A stretch of 64,000 bases of DNA from Azolla caroliniana (taxonomy: Eukaryota > Polypodiophyta). A model generated the notes under the pieces. The model did not search any database. It was not told the DNA's origin and worked only from the letters and a program-made list of their open reading frames with translations. The position numbers and the translations under genes were made by a program. This document shows, in pieces, positions 60,885 through 64,000 of this stretch (its first letter is position 1; every line of letters starts with the position of its first letter). The stretch spans positions 3,782,001-3,846,000 of the forward strand of contig JBHGNT010000014.1 of assembly GCA_043228905.1 (NCBI GenBank), given 5' to 3'.

Positions 60885-61940
60885 CTACTTCTTGGCCGCC
60901 GTGTGTGCTGGCTGGGCTCGCCGGCTGTTGAGTTCCGGTTCTCTCCGTCTCCAGAGCCGTTGAGTTCCGGTTCTCTCCGTCTCCGGAGCCGTTGGAATGA
61001 CTTCTTCTATAGAAGTCGTCAAGCCCGGTTCTATACGCACCGGTTCCGGTTCCTCCCTTGTGGTTTGCCCAGGTTGAGTTGGGGGCGTTTCCTCCTTTTG
61101 CGGGTCCGAACGCTCCCCCGCTGTCCCGGCGGTCCTACTTCTTGACCGTCGTTGGAGGTGCTCTTCTGGCTCCTCCGTTTCCTCTTCCTGGGTAACGGCA
61201 TGTTTCTGTGCCGTCAAGGGTTCCGGTTCCTTCTGTCCCGGTCGCCGTATGGTTATCTTAACGGGTCCCACCGGTGACACCTCCTCCGGTTCTGGGAGCC
61301 GTTTCTTTCCTTTCGTCGCCTTCGACGCCAGCAGCTGCTGTCGTTTGGACGCGGGCTTGGAAGTGCTTCCTTCCGATACTCTTGGCCGCTTCTTTGGCTG
61401 AACGGTCTCGACCGGCGGCACGAGCAATGTGATCCACTGAGCTACGGCATGCCACAGCTTCCGGCCCTCCTTGCCGTCCTTTCCTCGTACCATGTCGATT
61501 GCCGCGCACAAACCGTCTGCAATCAACACCGGCCAGTCCACCTTGATCCCTTCATAGGTGGCTATGATCATCCCTGCCCGATTTTTTGGCATGACAGGGG
61601 GTCGGGGGTACACGTGGCCGTACTCATGGAGCACTCGAGCTATCTCCCTGAATAGCGGATCTTCGCCGCCCTGCGTTCGATAGCCTTTGCCGGCTACAGA
61701 GTACTCACCGAAATATCGGATGAGTTGCTCCGAGGTTGGGTTATCAATCTGAAAAATACCTCCCTCCGGAAGGCCTGTTAGCGCACGGATCGCTTCTTCG
61801 GTGATGACTTCTGTGTCGAGCTCCTTGATGACCCGGTCGGCTTCTCTGTGCGGTGGTGCCTCCATGATGGTCAAGAACCCATCCAGTCCGTGTTGCCTGA
61901 ACCATTTCCTGGCCGCTTCCGACAGCGTTTGTGGTTCCAT
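60885..61940 (-). CDS. Gypsy-3 additional ORF: putative plant-transposon-protein-like domain (about 351 aa)
   Basis: The frame is open from 62237, but I prefer the ATG at 61940 (MEPQTLSEAARKWFRQHGLDGF), where composition becomes protein-like. Residues about 1-170 look globular: LTGLPEGGIFQIDNPTSEQLIRYFGEYSVAGKGYRT, ARVLHEYGHVYPRPP and GIKVDWPVLIADGLCAAIDMVRGKDGKEGR. The pattern recalls the putative plant transposon protein domain found in extra ORFs of some plant Gypsy elements (from memory, not searched). The C-terminal half is basic and Pro/Glu-rich with nuclear-localisation-like KKRPR and KGKKR. Stop TAG at 60885. The next ORF overlaps in another frame, so the two may once have been one protein or may use frameshifting. 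Confidence 0.62.
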   Translation of the reverse strand: MEPQTLSEAARKWFRQHGLDGFLTIMEAPPHREADRVIKELDTEVITEEAIRALTGLPEGGIFQIDNPTSEQLIRYFGEYSVAGKGYRTQGGEDPLFREIARVLHEYGHVYPRPPVMPKNRAGMIIATYEGIKVDWPVLIADGLCAAIDMVRGKDGKEGRKLWHAVAQWITLLVPPVETVQPKKRPRVSEGSTSKPASKRQQLLASKATKGKKRLPEPEEVSPVGPVKITIRRPGQKEPEPLTAQKHAVTQEEETEEPEEHLQRRSRSRTAGTAGERSDPQKEETPPTQPGQTTREEPEPVRIEPGLTTSIEEVIPTAPETERTGTQRLWRRREPELNSRRAQPAHTAAKK

Positions 61941-62365
61941 GTCTGCTTCGAGGTCGAGGAAAGATGGCGAGGTAGAGTGGTGATGAGAGTGAGAGCGAGA
62001 GAGAGAGCGTTCCGAACGTGGGGTTTCTCTGAGTGCAGGTTCGCGTTTGCTAAGCTTCCACTGCCTTGGTGCTTCTGTGCTTCTTGGCTCGCGAAAAAAG
62101 GTCTCCATGCGTTCTTCTTTTTCTCTGTGCGTCTTGGCGCCTTTTTCGAGCATGCGCACGTCGTGTACCAAATTAGTATTAAGCAATGTGGCGGCTCTTA
62201 AATGCCCACTACGTACCTTTTCGCTCCTTGCTTTCACGTCCGTTCATACCTCGATTTTTAATGTTTTTTTTTTTTTAAATGACGGTGTGTGATCTTACAC
62301 ATCCGTAGGTCCCTTCGGACCCTTACCGTTTTCCTTACGGGTTGCCGTGTCTTCCTTCGTCTCTG
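61941..62365 (-). other. Spacer between Gypsy-3 integrase and the extra ORFs
   Basis: Contains a GAGAGAGAG-type tract (61987-62010), a frame rich in Arg/Ser/His, and a 12-T run at 62264-62275. It could hold a subgenomic promoter or splice acceptor; nothing specific is recognisable. Confidence 0.4.
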
Positions 62366-64000
62366 CTACGGGTTCCCGTCGTCTTTTTCTTCCATCCGTA
62401 CCGCTCCCGGACAGGTTCCCGGTATAGTGCCGGTGAGCTGCATAAACGGGTTCTTTGGCATCGGTCCTTTATAGGGCTTTAGTCTAAATCCGTTCACCCA
62501 CTTGCCTAGTACTTCACCGGCAAGTGTCCCTATCTGATAGGACCCGTTGTATTCCCGTGTCAGCCAATACGGGCCTGTCCATCTAAACCGGAGTTTACCC
62601 GACATCTTGCCCATCCTCGTTTGGAATACTAGCACCGGCTTTCCGATTTCGAACATCTTTTCGTTACCTTTCCGGTGACGGTCAACGAACGCTTTCCGTC
62701 GTCGTTGCTCCAGTTCCATGTGTAGGATGCTGGCCAGCCGTTGCTCCTCCAGTTCGCATAGTGTTGCTAGCCGCATTTCCTCCGACTTCTTTTCATTCAG
62801 CCGTTCCCGTAGTTGGATCCGTAAGCTTGGTACCTGAAACTCCACCGGCATGACCGCCTCTAAGCCGAACGCTAACCGGAACGGCGTTGTCTGGATACTT
62901 GTTTTGTATGCCGTTCGGTACGCCCATAGCGCGCTATGGAGCTTTGTATCCCAGTCCATCCGGTTTTCATTGACGATTTTGCGGAGAATGTTCTGCAGCG
63001 TTTTGTTGGTTGACTCTGCTAACCCGTTCGCTTGTGGGTAGTACGGTGTGCTCCGTTTATGGACCACGGCATAGAACGTTGTTAAGCTTTCCACTACCTG
63101 GCCGAGGAAGTGCCCTTCTTGGTCGCTGATTAATTCAATCGGACATCCATATCGGCACCAAATGTTCTCGTACAAGAATTTTGCTGTGGATGACGCGGTA
63201 TTGTCTCTCAAGGCCTTAGCCTCCACCCATTTAGTGCAATAATCCGTTGCCACGATGACATAACGATTACCCGTTCTCATTGCCGGTGGCTTGAACGGTC
63301 CGACAAAATCCAACCCCATTTCTGGAATGGCTCTAGTGGAAGTACCGGTTGGTGTGGCATCCGTGCTTGCTCCGTAGGCTGGCCCATTCGTTGGCATAGG
63401 TCACATTCCTTAGCATACTTGACGACGTCTTTTAACATCGTGGGCCACCATAACCCGCTCTGCCATACTTTCCTTGCCGTCGCTTCCCCGGCATAGTGTC
63501 CTCCAGCAACCCCACAGTGTGCTTCCCGTAAGATTACTTGTTTCTCGTCACTACGGACTGCCCGTCTCCATATTCCATCTGCTCCCTTGTGGTAGAGAGT
63601 GTCCCGTAACAGACAGAAATTGCGGCTCTGCACCGCCAGTCGTTTCCTCTCGTCCCGGTTCATTTCCTCCGGTGGCAGGCCCGTGCTTAGGAACTGGTGC
63701 ATGTTTGTCAGCCACCTATCTTCTGATGCCACCGTGTCGTCCGCTGCCGTTTCCGGGGTGATACGGAATAACTCTGCGTCCAAGAATTCATCCGCTACTC
63801 CGTCGCCTGATTCTCCGGACTCTAACCGGCTCAGATAGTCTGCTACGGCATGCTGGATACCGGGCCGGTGGAAAATCTCGAATTCGAACTCCTGCAACAG
63901 CAAGGTCCAACGGGCCAACTTACCGGTCAGGGACACCTTGGACACTAAGTACAGGAGCGCCGAGTGATCCACATGAAAGGAGAACTTCCTTCCCAATAGG
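62366..64000 (-). pseudogene. Gypsy-3 RNase H end and integrase (one frameshift)
   Basis: From the window edge: VDHSALLYLVSK, GKLARWTLLLQEFEFEI and AVADYLSRL (RNase H C-terminus), then integrase zinc motif H-H-C-C in REAHCGVAGGHYAGEATARKVW and [22 protein letters not shown]. At about 63315 one base is missing relative to the copy at 54426 (GGGTCTCGAC versus GGGTTGGAT), so GLDFVGPFKPPAMRTG continues in the next frame. Catalytic residues follow: D in VATDYCTKW, D in LISDQEGHF, E in NGLAESTN. C-terminal GKLRFRWTGPYWLTREYNGSYQI (GPY/F module), LKPYKGP. Stop at 62366. Otherwise open, so the frameshift is probably recent. Confidence 0.88.

Larger units (their letters stand above)
58771..64000 (-). 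mobile_element. Gypsy-3, Ty3/gypsy element with extra ORFs, truncated by the window edge
   Basis: Minus-strand pol enters at 64000 (RNase H, integrase to 62366), followed by two long sense ORFs and an LTR (58771-59189). A 1-nt frameshift in integrase makes this copy defective. A polypurine-like GAAGGGGCCAAGAAGGG (minus strand, 59245-59229) lies about 40 bp before the LTR. The solo LTR at 26803-27240 is the same family. Gag, PR and RT lie outside the window. Confidence 0.78.

Overview
The window is a transposon-dominated stretch of a land-plant nuclear genome. The evidence is a five-exon plant nucleotide-sugar transporter gene with GT-AG introns, Copia elements primed by initiator Met-tRNA (TGGTATCAGAGC sites), an RTE/CR1-like LINE family and a chromodomain Gypsy element. 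The chromovirus has a predicted self-priming layout and a Tcn1-like gag; that combination recalls elements known from fungi and non-seed plants, so a fern, lycophyte or moss is my best guess. The sequence alone does not settle the organism. No percent identities were computed; LTRs, target-site duplications (TSDs) and frames were read by eye.

Layout. 1-1738: AT-rich intergenic DNA with a tandem duplication. 1739-3595 (minus): the only host gene recognised, a UDP-rhamnose/UDP-galactose transporter (URGT) of 368 codons. 3914-10084 (plus): decayed Copia-1, carrying an LTR of another Copia family. 10308-22696 (minus): decayed Copia-2, itself inserted in a LINE. Copia-2 hosts three later insertions: a 4.3-kb non-autonomous LTR element with a 963-codon open frame (12375-16685), a solo Gypsy LTR (19070-20167) and a 5'-truncated LINE (20696-22506). 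24480-54125 (plus): old Copia-3, split into pieces by successive insertions. In order these are Copia-4 (25535-30778, with its own solo LTR), intact Copia-5 (30852-36475), intact chromovirus Gypsy-1 (36937-42706, minus) and a solo LTR (43214-50928) that contains decayed Gypsy-2 (43630-50861). 54385-55335: a Gypsy integrase fragment. 55577-56488: another LINE copy. 56489-58770: a short LTR-like non-autonomous element. 58771-64000 (minus): a Gypsy element running off the right edge, with two long sense ORFs between integrase and the LTR.

How the parts work together. Within each retroelement, gag makes the particle, protease (PR) cuts the polyprotein, reverse transcriptase and RNase H (RT, RH) copy the RNA and integrase (INT) inserts the cDNA. 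Only Copia-5 (one 1357-codon gag-pol frame, paired 755-bp LTRs, TSD TTATG) and Gypsy-1 (open gag and pol, TSD TCGGT) look coding-competent.

Most notable. Gypsy-1 has a GTTAAAC heptamer at the gag stop, a 6-nt spacer and an 11-bp stem, which together look like a -1 frameshift signal. It also has a primer-binding site next to its LTR that is complementary to the predicted 5' end of its own RNA. The 4.3-kb non-autonomous element carries a gag-like start and a large repeat-bearing frame, broken only by two in-frame TGA codons. Three members of the TGTCGT-type LTR group show 4-bp rather than 5-bp target duplications.
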